In this document: positions 44,943 through 52,826 of the stretch, in pieces | How the letters are laid out: every line of letters starts with the position of its first letter | How positions within the stretch are numbered: the stretch's first letter is position 1 | NCBI GenBank assembly: GCA_965203735.1 | Contig: OZ241909.1 | Coordinates: forward strand, 3,472,001 to 3,536,000 | Direction: 5' to 3' | From: Bin55 sp965203735 | Lineage (GTDB): Bacteria; Pseudomonadota; Gammaproteobacteria; Pseudomonadales; Azotimanducaceae | Length of the DNA: 64,000 bases | Position numbers and translations under genes: made by a program | The notes under the pieces: generated by a model | Seen by the model: only the letters and a program-made list of their open reading frames with translations | Told to the model about the DNA's origin: nothing | Databases searched by the model: none

Positions 44943-45677
44943 GTGACAATAGTCTTCAAGGCACTTGCAGGGCGCATACTCAATGCGTTGCGTGACTTAG
45001 CCCCCATCATTGCTGTCATTGCGTTCTTCCAGATCGTGGTTCTACAGCAACCCTTTCCAAATCTTGGCGACACGCTTGTAGGTCTAGTTTGCGTTGTACT
45101 AGGGCTTGCTCTCTTCATTCATGGTCTCGAAAGTGGCTTGTTTCCTCTTGGAGAAGCAATCGCACAGGCATTTGCAAAGAAGAGTAGTGTTATGGCTCTG
45201 TTGAGTTTTGCGTTTTGCCTCGGATTTGGCACCACCGTCGCTGAACCCGCGCTCATAGCAGTAGCAGCTGAAGCTGCAGAAGTCGTTGCCCAAGCCGGTC
45301 ACATCGCCGATAGTGAGAGTGTGCGCGCATCCTATGCTTTGAGCCTTCGAATCGTTGTCGCACTGTCCGTAGGAACGGCAGTAGTCATCGGCGTTATCCG
45401 CATTCTCAAGGGATGGCCCATTCATCTAATGATCATTTCGGGGTACGCAATCGTGACATGCCTTACTTTTTTAGCGCCCCGCGAAATCATCGGTATTGCC
45501 TACGACTCTGGGGGTGTAACGACAAGCACCATTACCGTACCTTTGCTCACAGCGCTCGGTGTTGGCTTGGCCACCAGCATCAGAGGGCGCAATCCCATGG
45601 TTGATGGATTTGGACTCATCGCGTTCGCTAGCGTTACCCCGATGATCTTCGTGCTCGTATACGGCATGGTCAGCTGA
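44943..45677 (+). CDS. DUF1538 membrane protein (first of a pair, UmpA/UmpB-like)
   Basis: A 244-residue polytopic membrane protein of the DUF1538 family, with about 6-7 hydrophobic segments. The conserved FGTTVAEPALIA segment and the YDSGGVTTSTITVPLLTALG segment (near residue 185) identify it. DUF1538 proteins come in pairs; a Halomonas pair called UmpAB has been reported as a two-component Na+(Li+,K+)/H+ antiporter. The start is GTG. The next gene, also DUF1538, begins one base after this stop, so the two subunits are made together. Ion specificity here is unknown. Confidence 0.8.
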   Translation: MTIVFKALAGRILNALRDLAPIIAVIAFFQIVVLQQPFPNLGDTLVGLVCVVLGLALFIHGLESGLFPLGEAIAQAFAKKSSVMALLSFAFCLGFGTTVAEPALIAVAAEAAEVVAQAGHIADSESVRASYALSLRIVVALSVGTAVVIGVIRILKGWPIHLMIISGYAIVTCLTFLAPREIIGIAYDSGGVTTSTITVPLLTALGVGLATSIRGRNPMVDGFGLIAFASVTPMIFVLVYGMVS

Positions 45678-45678
45678 C

Positions 45679-46455
45679 ATGGGTCTTCTGCTTGAACTGG
45701 CAAATTCGTTATTTTCGACGCTTAGGGATGTTGCGCCGATTGTCGTGATACTTGTCGTATTCCAAGTTCTGGTGTTGCGGCAACGTCTACCACGACTCAA
45801 ACAAATTGTCACCGGTTTCGTTCTAGTCGTCTTAGGTCTTTCGCTTTTCCTAGTTGGATTGAACGACGCACTCTTCCCCATTGGCGAAACTATGGCGGCA
45901 CAATTGACTTCATCCAATGCTGGCACCAGTGCCCAGCAGGTCCAATGGATGGACTACATGATTGTCTACGCATTTGCAGCAGCGATCGGTTTCTCTACAG
46001 CTGTAGCGGAACCCGCCTTGATCGCAGTGTCGATGAAAGCTCAGACCGCATCCGGCGGCACGATCAATGCATGGGGATTGAGAATTGCCGTGGCCACGGG
46101 AGCCGCAATCGGGGTCTCGTTGGGATGCTTTCGAATCGTAACAGGTACGCCATTACAGTGGTATATCATGGCAATCTATGTTGTTGTAATGATTCTGACG
46201 ATCTTTTCCAACCGAACGATTATGCCGCTTGCGTATGACAGCGGCGGAGTCACCACATCAACCGTAACCGTTCCCGTAGTCGCAGCATTAGGATTGGGAC
46301 TGGCAAGCAATGTTCCGGGTCGAAGTCCTCTAGTTGATGGATTCGGACTAATCGCGTTTACGTGTGCTTTTCCCATTATGACTGTACTGGGCTACTCATT
46401 GATCGTTTCAAGAGTGACCAAGCGAAAAGACACCCAATCTAGAACCGAGGAATGA
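45679..46455 (+). CDS. DUF1538 membrane protein (second of a pair)
   Basis: A 258-residue partner of the preceding protein, clearly homologous: it repeats the GFSTAVAEPALIAVS and YDSGGVTTSTVTVPVVAALGLGLA segments and has about 6-7 hydrophobic segments. The C-terminal tail is charged and cytoplasmic. The two together have two copies of each motif, consistent with a pseudosymmetric heterodimeric transporter. A PII-like gene starts 4 bases after its stop, so all four genes read as one operon. Confidence 0.8.
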   Translation: MGLLLELANSLFSTLRDVAPIVVILVVFQVLVLRQRLPRLKQIVTGFVLVVLGLSLFLVGLNDALFPIGETMAAQLTSSNAGTSAQQVQWMDYMIVYAFAAAIGFSTAVAEPALIAVSMKAQTASGGTINAWGLRIAVATGAAIGVSLGCFRIVTGTPLQWYIMAIYVVVMILTIFSNRTIMPLAYDSGGVTTSTVTVPVVAALGLGLASNVPGRSPLVDGFGLIAFTCAFPIMTVLGYSLIVSRVTKRKDTQSRTEE

Positions 46456-46459
46456 TTCC

Positions 46460-46807
46460 ATGCTCAAGTTAATCATTGCTTTCGTGTCGGTTGACAAGTC
46501 CGACGAAATCATCGAGGCGGCTCGAAAGGCGGGCGCAACGGGAGCCACGGTTCTCAATGATGTTCGAGGCGAAGGATTGAAGGCCACCAAGACCTTCTTT
46601 GGACTGGACCTTGCACTTGTTCGTACTGCCCTATTGTTCGTTGCGTCAGAGAACTGTTCTCAGCATATTTTGGATTGCATAAGCGAAATCGGAGGTTTTG
46701 ACGAAGAGCCTGGATCGGGAATTGCCATCCAACTTGCTATCGAGGACGCGGTGGGTTTGCAGTCTCAAATGCCCTATATTCTTGAATCAATGGACGACGA
46801 CACATGA
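46460..46807 (+). CDS. PII (GlnB)-like signalling protein
   Basis: A 115-residue protein resembling the PII family: a LKLIIAFVSVDKSDEIIEAARKAG first strand and helix, then GATGATVLNDVRGEG and a T-loop-like stretch (KATKTFFGLD). The usual uridylylated Tyr in the T-loop is not visible, so regulation by GlnD is unlikely. PII-like proteins bind adenine nucleotides and small metabolites, and commonly touch membrane transporters through the T-loop, as GlnK does with AmtB. The neighbours suggest that it senses adenylate energy charge or another nucleotide and gates the DUF1538 pair (inference). Confidence 0.7.
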   Translation: MLKLIIAFVSVDKSDEIIEAARKAGATGATVLNDVRGEGLKATKTFFGLDLALVRTALLFVASENCSQHILDCISEIGGFDEEPGSGIAIQLAIEDAVGLQSQMPYILESMDDDT

Positions 46808-47205
46808 CAGACGACAACGTCCCTAGAGTCGAGGACTACATGTCCAAGACTTTTCACTCGCTACATCGAGATGCGACCGTACATGAAGCCATTTCGCTCT
46901 TGAAGCAACACGACATCAATGCACTAATTGTGGATCGCCAAGACGAAGATGATGAAATCGGATTGGTAACGGTTACCGACGTTGCACGAGAGGTCATTGG
47001 AAAGCACAAAGCTCCAGACAGAACTTACGTGTTTGAAATCATGACCAAACCCATCGTCTCGCTTCCAGCGGGTATGAAGGTGGTATATGCAACACGGCTG
47101 CTGGCAAGTCTAGATCTATCCCAAGCAGTTGTTACGAATGAGTCGCGCGACCCAATTGGAATCGTGAATCGGAGGGATCTGATATTTGCCTGTTTGGACG
47201 ATTAG
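46804..47205 (+). CDS. tandem CBS-domain protein
   Basis: A 133-residue protein made of two CBS domains (about 8-66 and 72-130), with the VEDYMSKTF and VFEIMTKPI openings and the TVTDVAREVI and GIVNRRDLI ends. CBS pairs form a Bateman module that binds AMP, ATP or other adenosyl ligands and regulates attached transporters and enzymes. It starts 4 bases before the end of the PII-like gene (ATGA overlap), so they are coupled. With the PII-like gene it gives two nucleotide sensors next to one transporter, which is unusual. Confidence 0.8.
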   Translation: MTDDNVPRVEDYMSKTFHSLHRDATVHEAISLLKQHDINALIVDRQDEDDEIGLVTVTDVAREVIGKHKAPDRTYVFEIMTKPIVSLPAGMKVVYATRLLASLDLSQAVVTNESRDPIGIVNRRDLIFACLDD

Positions 47206-47238
47206 TGGCCTGCGCCTTGCATAATCGTGACATACCGA

Positions 47239-47315
47239 GCCCCGATGGCACAGTTGGATAGCGCGGCCGCCTCCTAAGCGGCAGGTCGAAGGTTCGAGTC
47301 CTTCTCGGGGCGCCA
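47239..47315 (+). tRNA. tRNA-Arg (CCT)
   Basis: A 77-base cloverleaf with encoded CCA. The anticodon is CCT (47273-47275), reading AGG. The acceptor stem pairs GCCCCGA with TCGGGGC, and the T-loop reads GGTTCGAGTCC. It lies in the gap after the CBS gene. Single-copy tRNA genes of this kind are frequent insertion sites for mobile elements, but none is recognised next to it. Confidence 0.95.
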
Positions 47316-47416
47316 GCCTACTCTCTCGTCAAGATTTCACTAGCTACGACTAGGTTGTAACGGTCCACAAGTCTTATCTGTATTCGTACAAGCTCCAAGT
47401 CTAGAGAAACTGACGG

Positions 47417-47737
47417 TCAACGAACAACCGAACGAGGCGTAGGAACAATTCGTTGAACACTTACTGATGAAGTATCCATTAGTTCAGAAACTCGCGGCTG
47501 GATCTCGTTGCGCCATTTCTCACTGCCATATACGTCCCGATAAAGCCGTTCACGTTCTGCTTCCGAGTCAAATCGGCGCATCCAAACGTATACAGTGTCG
47601 TCTGTCTCTCCTCGAAAACTTCCGGCGATTACCATTCCTTTCGCGACTTGCAAAGGGATGATTTCTTCTTCCATGAGAGTAACCCACTCATCCATCTTTC
47701 CAGGCTGAATCTTGTACTGTCTCAATTCATAGAACAT
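47417..47737 (-). CDS. NIPSNAP family protein
   Basis: A 106-residue protein of the NIPSNAP/ferredoxin-like fold family. It begins MFYELRQYKIQPGKMDEW, the diagnostic opening, and ends with the RISELMDTSSV-like segment. AGGAGG lies 6 bases before the chosen ATG at 47737; a longer frame starts 5 codons upstream. Bacterial members are found near sugar or aromatic pathways but have no agreed function. It lies 64 bases after the second glycosyltransferase in the same direction and may share its transcript. Confidence 0.8.
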   Translation of the reverse strand: MFYELRQYKIQPGKMDEWVTLMEEEIIPLQVAKGMVIAGSFRGETDDTVYVWMRRFDSEAERERLYRDVYGSEKWRNEIQPRVSELMDTSSVSVQRIVPTPRSVVR

Positions 47738-47801
47738 TGTTTCCCTCCTCATCTAAACCTGCGAGAGCCATTCATTGAGTCTCCAATTCGCCAGACAAAT
47801 T

Positions 47802-48398
47802 CTAGATAGTCCGAAAGTCTTGTGGTTCCCTGGTTGCTCGAATCGAATTCCATCTGTGATAGTCAGTCTCATCGTCAATATCCCACAAACGTGGAAGAAG
47901 CTCGACTCGTAACTGCTCGTGGCGAGCCTTCGCCAGAGTTTGTTCAAGCACTTGAGAGGAACTCCACGCAATGCCTTGAAAGAGTTCGTGAAGAGGTTGT
48001 CTCATCGCAATCAAGCAATAGCCACCATCTTCGGTGGGACCCAAAACTACATCGGCTGTTGACAGCAGGTCAACGGCTTGATCCACATAGTGGCTTGAAA
48101 TTAGGGGAATGTCGGATCCGATGACGAGATCAACACCATCGCAAAACGCAGCGAACATTCGGGTTCCTAGGTCACCATCGGACTGTTGCTTTAGACACAG
48201 ACATCGCTCAATCCAGGAAGGACACGGATGTCCCTCATACCAAAGCTCAAGCTTTTGATTCGACGCCGCTTCAATGGCAATTTCCAGCGTTTCGATATAG
48301 CAATCAAGGGCTCGAGCTACCCCAATTTGTGAAGCGAGCCGAGTCTTGACTTGTCCGAGTCTTGGTTGACGCGCAAACACCGCTACGCGCTTGTTCAT
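47802..48398 (-). CDS. TIGR04282-type glycosyltransferase (arsenosugar/DUF2064 family)
   Basis: A 198-residue nucleotidyl/glycosyltransferase-like protein of the DUF2064/TIGR04282 family, with KRVAVFARQPRLGQVKTRL at the start, GSDIPLISSHYVDQA in the middle and GPTEDGGYCLIAM near residue 120. Family members pair with TIGR04283 transferases in arsenosugar biosynthesis clusters. The start codon overlaps the previous stop as ATGA, so it is co-translated with the TIGR04283 gene. A role in glycosylating a small metabolite is inferred; arsenic is not shown here (no arsM seen). Confidence 0.72.
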   Translation of the reverse strand: MNKRVAVFARQPRLGQVKTRLASQIGVARALDCYIETLEIAIEAASNQKLELWYEGHPCPSWIERCLCLKQQSDGDLGTRMFAAFCDGVDLVIGSDIPLISSHYVDQAVDLLSTADVVLGPTEDGGYCLIAMRQPLHELFQGIAWSSSQVLEQTLAKARHEQLRVELLPRLWDIDDETDYHRWNSIRATREPQDFRTI

Positions 48399-49201
48399 TT
48401 AGTTCTTCCTCTACCGTAATAGTCCTGATACAAGACGCTAGGATGGGTACCCAGAAAGTATCGAAGCCGGTAATTCCACATCCTGATGATGGTTGCGAGA
48501 ACGCCTTCTCGCTCCCACTTTCGGACCGAAGTCGCCAATTGAGCTCGAATCCGGAGTGGTTTCTCTATCTTCCGTAGCTGTTTGCTAAGTTCGATGTCTT
48601 CCATGAGAGACTGTTCTGGAAATCCACCAACCTCGTTCAGCAAAGAGCGCTGAACGAACATGCCCTGGTCTCCTGTGCAAATGCTCGTCATGGCAGACCG
48701 TTCGTTCATCATCCGTTCTACTACTCGGTAGGAAGGTCGATCTCCTGCAAGACGAACGTCGAAACGTCCCCACCTGCATCGAGTAATGGCACTTGCCAGT
48801 TCTTCGACATTTGTTGGACTAACTCTGGAGTCCGCGTGCAATATCCATATCCAAGATCGGTTAGTCTTCCGCACTCCGAAAGCAATTTGCGCTCCTCGAC
48901 CCTTTTGGTCTGAGTCAATCAGCTGAACTCCCTCGCCAATGCCTTGCGGCTTGTCGACACTCGCTGAGTCGACAGCAACGATCTCTAACTGTGGAAACGG
49001 TCGAAGATCTTCGAACAGTCGTTCTAGGTGATCGAAGTCATCGTGAATGGGCACAATGACTGTTACGTCCTCGAGACCAAATTTCTCCGAATTCTGTGAG
49101 CTAATTTTTGTGCAGAACTCTTCGAGCTTAGTGTGGCTAGTGGTTGTGGCCTGCGTGAGGGTCGGGATTCTCGATGAAAGAATGAGGAATCGAATAGTCA
49201 A
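48395..49201 (-). CDS. TIGR04283-type glycosyltransferase (family 2)
   Basis: A family 2 glycosyltransferase. The catalytic fold runs from VTVIVPIHDD (about residue 46) through EIVAVDSASVD, RGAQIAFGV and HADSRVS to the C-terminal YYGRGRTK. The open frame begins at a TTG (49201), inside the end of the upstream His-rich gene, with an overlap of about 65 bases. There is no ATG, GTG or TTG between this TTG and the first core strand, so the true start is unclear: this TTG, a rare ATT, or a frame error upstream. The TIGR04282 gene follows with an ATGA overlap. Confidence 0.72.
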   Translation of the reverse strand: MTIRFLILSSRIPTLTQATTTSHTKLEEFCTKISSQNSEKFGLEDVTVIVPIHDDFDHLERLFEDLRPFPQLEIVAVDSASVDKPQGIGEGVQLIDSDQKGRGAQIAFGVRKTNRSWIWILHADSRVSPTNVEELASAITRCRWGRFDVRLAGDRPSYRVVERMMNERSAMTSICTGDQGMFVQRSLLNEVGGFPEQSLMEDIELSKQLRKIEKPLRIRAQLATSVRKWEREGVLATIIRMWNYRLRYFLGTHPSVLYQDYYGRGRTK

Positions 49202-49925
49202 TGTGTGCGTTCATTTCTTCTCGTGTCATGACCCATCCGTAGTCACGGTTGGAAAACATCTCATAATTGCCCGTAGAGGTCGAAACCGTAGCAAAAGCTC
49301 GATCGTCGCTCAACGTCAATGTGAACGGAAAATTCTTGCCATCGTCTGTCACTTTGCCCTTTAGGGTAGGAGCTAACGGCGTTCCACTTACCTCTGAGAC
49401 TTGTCCCACCAGAACAATGTCTCGTTGCGGAATCGGGAACTGAACTCGATGACCTTCCGTTGTGGTCCACACACTAGAGTTCATCCTCACAAGCGCTCGA
49501 TTCGCTATAACCCGAGGAAAGTCAGGTACCTCGGCTTCGTCTACGCTCTCTTCGTCAACGTGTTCCCACATGACGCTTGGATCCGAAAGTAACGACTTTG
49601 ATGCCTTGGATTCTTCGCTAGTCGGGTTGCTGATTGATGTTGATTCACTTTCAGAACTGGTGCCGCCGGTCAAAGTAGATCCAGACGTATCCGATGCGCT
49701 GTGGTGATCGTGGTCGTGGTCATGACTGGCCGTCTGCATCACAGTCTCATCGGTAGCTTGGCTACTTACCGACTCTGTTTCATAGCCTCTGTCACGTTGT
49801 GCTATGAATGCACCGGCAAACAACAGGCAGACCGATACAACGAGGACAAAGATACCGCCAATCAATATCCAACGAGAAACACTGGACTCTCGAGCCTCAT
49901 TTGAAGCCGCAGGCTTTTCAGGCAT
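49137..49925 (-). CDS. membrane-anchored His-rich protein of unknown function
   Basis: A 262-residue protein with a single N-terminal membrane helix (about 16-42), preceded by a short basic cytoplasmic part, so most of it lies in the periplasm. A His/Asp run HDHDHDHH (about 70-77) and a terminal DPHAGHNH suggest metal binding (zinc, copper or nickel). The rest is Ser/Thr/Glu-rich linker and a beta-rich domain (about 135-250) that I cannot assign. GAGGA lies 6 bases before the chosen ATG. It overlaps the next glycosyltransferase by about 65 bases and seems to belong to the same operon. Confidence 0.65.
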   Translation of the reverse strand: MPEKPAASNEARESSVSRWILIGGIFVLVVSVCLLFAGAFIAQRDRGYETESVSSQATDETVMQTASHDHDHDHHSASDTSGSTLTGGTSSESESTSISNPTSEESKASKSLLSDPSVMWEHVDEESVDEAEVPDFPRVIANRALVRMNSSVWTTTEGHRVQFPIPQRDIVLVGQVSEVSGTPLAPTLKGKVTDDGKNFPFTLTLSDDRAFATVSTSTGNYEMFSNRDYGWVMTREEMNAHIDYSIPHSFIENPDPHAGHNH

Positions 49926-50213
49926 AACAATCCTCACACACCAGGTTTGTACTCTCTGAACACTTCATCAGGGTTGGAACAGGAAGAAAAGCAAAAGTTT
50001 CGCAAATGTACGCACGTACGAAATCTGGTCGAGGACCGTTCTACTCCCAATGTGCATACACAATCATAGTACCCCAAATTTCATACTAGCGTCTTTAACC
50101 ATTAGAAGCCGAGGTCCGCAAAATTCAGTCGGATCAATTAGGCTTGTTCTTGAAAGGACCAAGACCCTTAAACATGGCTAAAATCCAAGCAAATTCACTC
50201 TTCCCCCAAAATT

Positions 50214-50615
50214 ATGGTTGACTTCGCCGCCTTGAACTGGTGGGCAATTCTAGTTGCCACCGTCGGTTCCTTCGTGCTCGGCTACTTGTGGTATGGTCCA
50301 GTATTCGGCAATGCTTGGCTCGCAGCACAAAACAAGACCGCCGATGACATTAAACCTTCTCCAACTCCATTCATCATTACTTTCTTCACGACGCTCGCCA
50401 CATGCATTGCAATGGCAGTCATACTGGAAATGCTCGAGGTATCCAGTATCGCAGGCGGTGCTTTGCTTGGGCTCATGGTTGGTTTGGCCTTCATTACGTG
50501 TTCAAACATCTCGGATGGTGCGTATTGCGGATGGTCGTGGAAACTTGTGGCCATCCAAAGTGGCTACCGCACAGTCTACTGCGTGCTCATGGGTATTGTT
50601 CTTGCAGTGTGGTAG
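50214..50615 (+). CDS. DUF1761 family membrane protein
   Basis: A 133-residue membrane protein of the DUF1761 family, with four hydrophobic segments. The NWWAILVATVGSFVLGYLWYGP opening is characteristic. Function is unknown. The ribosome binding site is not visible. It converges on the large hydrolase gene 15 bases downstream. Confidence 0.75.
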   Translation: MVDFAALNWWAILVATVGSFVLGYLWYGPVFGNAWLAAQNKTADDIKPSPTPFIITFFTTLATCIAMAVILEMLEVSSIAGGALLGLMVGLAFITCSNISDGAYCGWSWKLVAIQSGYRTVYCVLMGIVLAVW

Positions 50616-50630
50616 GACAACAATCTAGTC

Positions 50631-52529
50631 TTAGACTGCGTTCCGTTCGGCGAGCTCATAGCGAATCTGAGTTCCTCGTAGCAAGAGATTGCGATCCTCC
50701 TTCAAGACGAATCGCCTTTCGACGAGCTGATCGATGGACGCCTTTACTTCTCTAAAGTACATTGACTTGGTATCCCGCGAGATCAAAGTCTTGTCAAATA
50801 ACGAAAAGCCAGCAAAGGTCGCCAGCTGATCCGATCCACCCTCTTCTTCGTGCCTCAGATTCCATCCTGTATGAACCCCTAGAGGAACAGCCAGGTCGGG
50901 CAATCGAATTCCTGCCACTTCATTAAGGTCATCTCCCACGTCACAAACCAGTGCTGGGTAGTCTCGAATTTGCTTAGCAGGAAAGTCGCAAATTCCTTGT
51001 GAAGCTTGCGGACCGAGGTCCATGACATGTAGCCGAGGCATAGCAGCGATATCGGGTAGGCGATCTATTCCTCGAGCACTCTCGAATTTACTTAATACGG
51101 TCTCGCGATCTACAAGTGTTCCGTCGGCAACCCGCGGGATTTGCGACAGTGGTGGGTTGGAAGTGCCTTCAATCCACTCCAGCAAGTTGAGCAGCGCAGC
51201 TCGAATCAACGGCGTATACGAAACCGTGTTCATGGGGTAGCGCACTGTAGCTCCAGAGTGTGCCAGCTTGTTGGAAACTGGCAACACTGCATTAATGTGG
51301 TGTGTACCTGCAAATAGGTAAATGCGTTCTTGAGGTACAGGTTCGACATCGATGTCGCCGCTGGTTGAAACATGTGCCAATGCAGCGTCTCCTCGCCAGT
51401 ACTCCCAAGAGGTATTGGTTTGAAAAATCCTAGGCAAGTCCCTTTTGTCGCGAAACAGACCTCCTCTCTGACCCGTGAAAGAGTCAGCCGTCGTTCTTCC
51501 TGCGAAAGGAAAGAGCTGCCCGCAAGCAGGTACTCCGATACTTGAAGGTTGCGCAAATCGATGATTGAAATCACCCCGTTGTGCACCTGCAATGTGAGGC
51601 ATCACTCCGTCGAGGACCAGATCGTCTTCTTCATTCACGTAGAGACCTTCATACAGCATGTGGCGCAATACACGTCCGGTCTGAGAAGCACCAAAAGCAA
51701 TGACACAACGAGGAGGAGCCGTGCGACCTGGATACTTCCCAGATCGAAAGAAAGCTCCAGCATCTCGAAGCGCCAAGAGTCCCAGACCTACGACCGGTGC
51801 ACCACAAGCGTTATAGACCAAAGTGTAAAGTCTGCCGGCAGAAAATCCATGGCGCGAACTGATGTGCTCGTCGCTCGGTTCCAGCGACTCGTCGTTGATT
51901 CGCCCAAACGACCAGTTCGAAGGGTCGAGCTCAATCTTTGCAGCATTGGGATGAACCTGCTCGTACAAGCGGGCTAGGTCTACTGTTTCCTGGTCTAGGC
52001 GATAAGAAGCTGGGCCCAACTGTCCTACGAACAAGCTCTTGGTCGCGCGCGAAGGTTGAATCCGACAGATCACATCGCCTCTCAGCGGACGCCCGTCTTG
52101 CGTTGCGTCAGGCACCCGCAGCTGCATACCCGGAGCATCGAATTGCCACCCAACCGAAAGTAACGCAAAGCCGTGCTGGAAAATGAAACCATCGCCAAGA
52201 GCACAGGGATCATGTAAGAGGTCTTCCATGTTGGCACGATTAAACATTCGAAACGAAAGTCGGTTTCCGCGATTGGGTACTTCAAGCAGAAGGGCTCGTG
52301 GCGTTCGACTCGTAGGTGCGATCAGTGTGAAATCTCCCGAAAAACGCACGTTTCCAGCATTGTCTTTCGGCGCAAGGTCAATGTCGACGATGTTCGAGTT
52401 GTGAACATCGTTTGGATCCACCGCGTAGTGAAGCACCCCGTCGATGCGTTCGAAAGTTCCATAGTTCCCTAGGCTTTCATTGTTGGCGTAGGGTGACTGG
52501 CTCTGAATTTCTACGTTGATTACGGCCAT
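50631..52529 (-). CDS. alpha/beta hydrolase domain-containing protein
   Basis: A 632-residue protein of the large alpha/beta hydrolase domain family (Abhydrolase_10 type). The nucleophile elbow is GASQTGR (about residue 275), and the closing His is probably in FAGTHH or in the stretch after it. There is no signal peptide; the first 120 residues are beta-rich. Members are widespread in soil and marine proteobacteria, with little known biochemistry. It stands alone, with a 297-base gap before the SUF operon on the other strand. Confidence 0.75.
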   Translation of the reverse strand: MAVINVEIQSQSPYANNESLGNYGTFERIDGVLHYAVDPNDVHNSNIVDIDLAPKDNAGNVRFSGDFTLIAPTSRTPRALLLEVPNRGNRLSFRMFNRANMEDLLHDPCALGDGFIFQHGFALLSVGWQFDAPGMQLRVPDATQDGRPLRGDVICRIQPSRATKSLFVGQLGPASYRLDQETVDLARLYEQVHPNAAKIELDPSNWSFGRINDESLEPSDEHISSRHGFSAGRLYTLVYNACGAPVVGLGLLALRDAGAFFRSGKYPGRTAPPRCVIAFGASQTGRVLRHMLYEGLYVNEEDDLVLDGVMPHIAGAQRGDFNHRFAQPSSIGVPACGQLFPFAGRTTADSFTGQRGGLFRDKRDLPRIFQTNTSWEYWRGDAALAHVSTSGDIDVEPVPQERIYLFAGTHHINAVLPVSNKLAHSGATVRYPMNTVSYTPLIRAALLNLLEWIEGTSNPPLSQIPRVADGTLVDRETVLSKFESARGIDRLPDIAAMPRLHVMDLGPQASQGICDFPAKQIRDYPALVCDVGDDLNEVAGIRLPDLAVPLGVHTGWNLRHEEEGGSDQLATFAGFSLFDKTLISRDTKSMYFREVKASIDQLVERRFVLKEDRNLLLRGTQIRYELAERNAV

Positions 52530-52826
52530 ATGAACTTACTTGGATCACAAGAACTTCAATGAATTCTCCGTCCATTTAAGCAGACGCCATGGAGCACAGC
52601 GTTCTTTCCTATAGTGCATTTGTTGCAACCACATTTGATACTGCCCGGCATGTTCTGCTACTAGCACATCATGCCAGCCCGTTGTGCCCCATTCCTGCAC
52701 GACAAGAGGTGGACCTCGTCCAATAAACCCTGAGGTGCTATCGAGATGCTACGTCTCTGACTGGGAACCAAACGATCGTCCAAACTGCTTGTCATAGAAT
52801 TAGCGGTAGAACTTAGGATCCACGAG

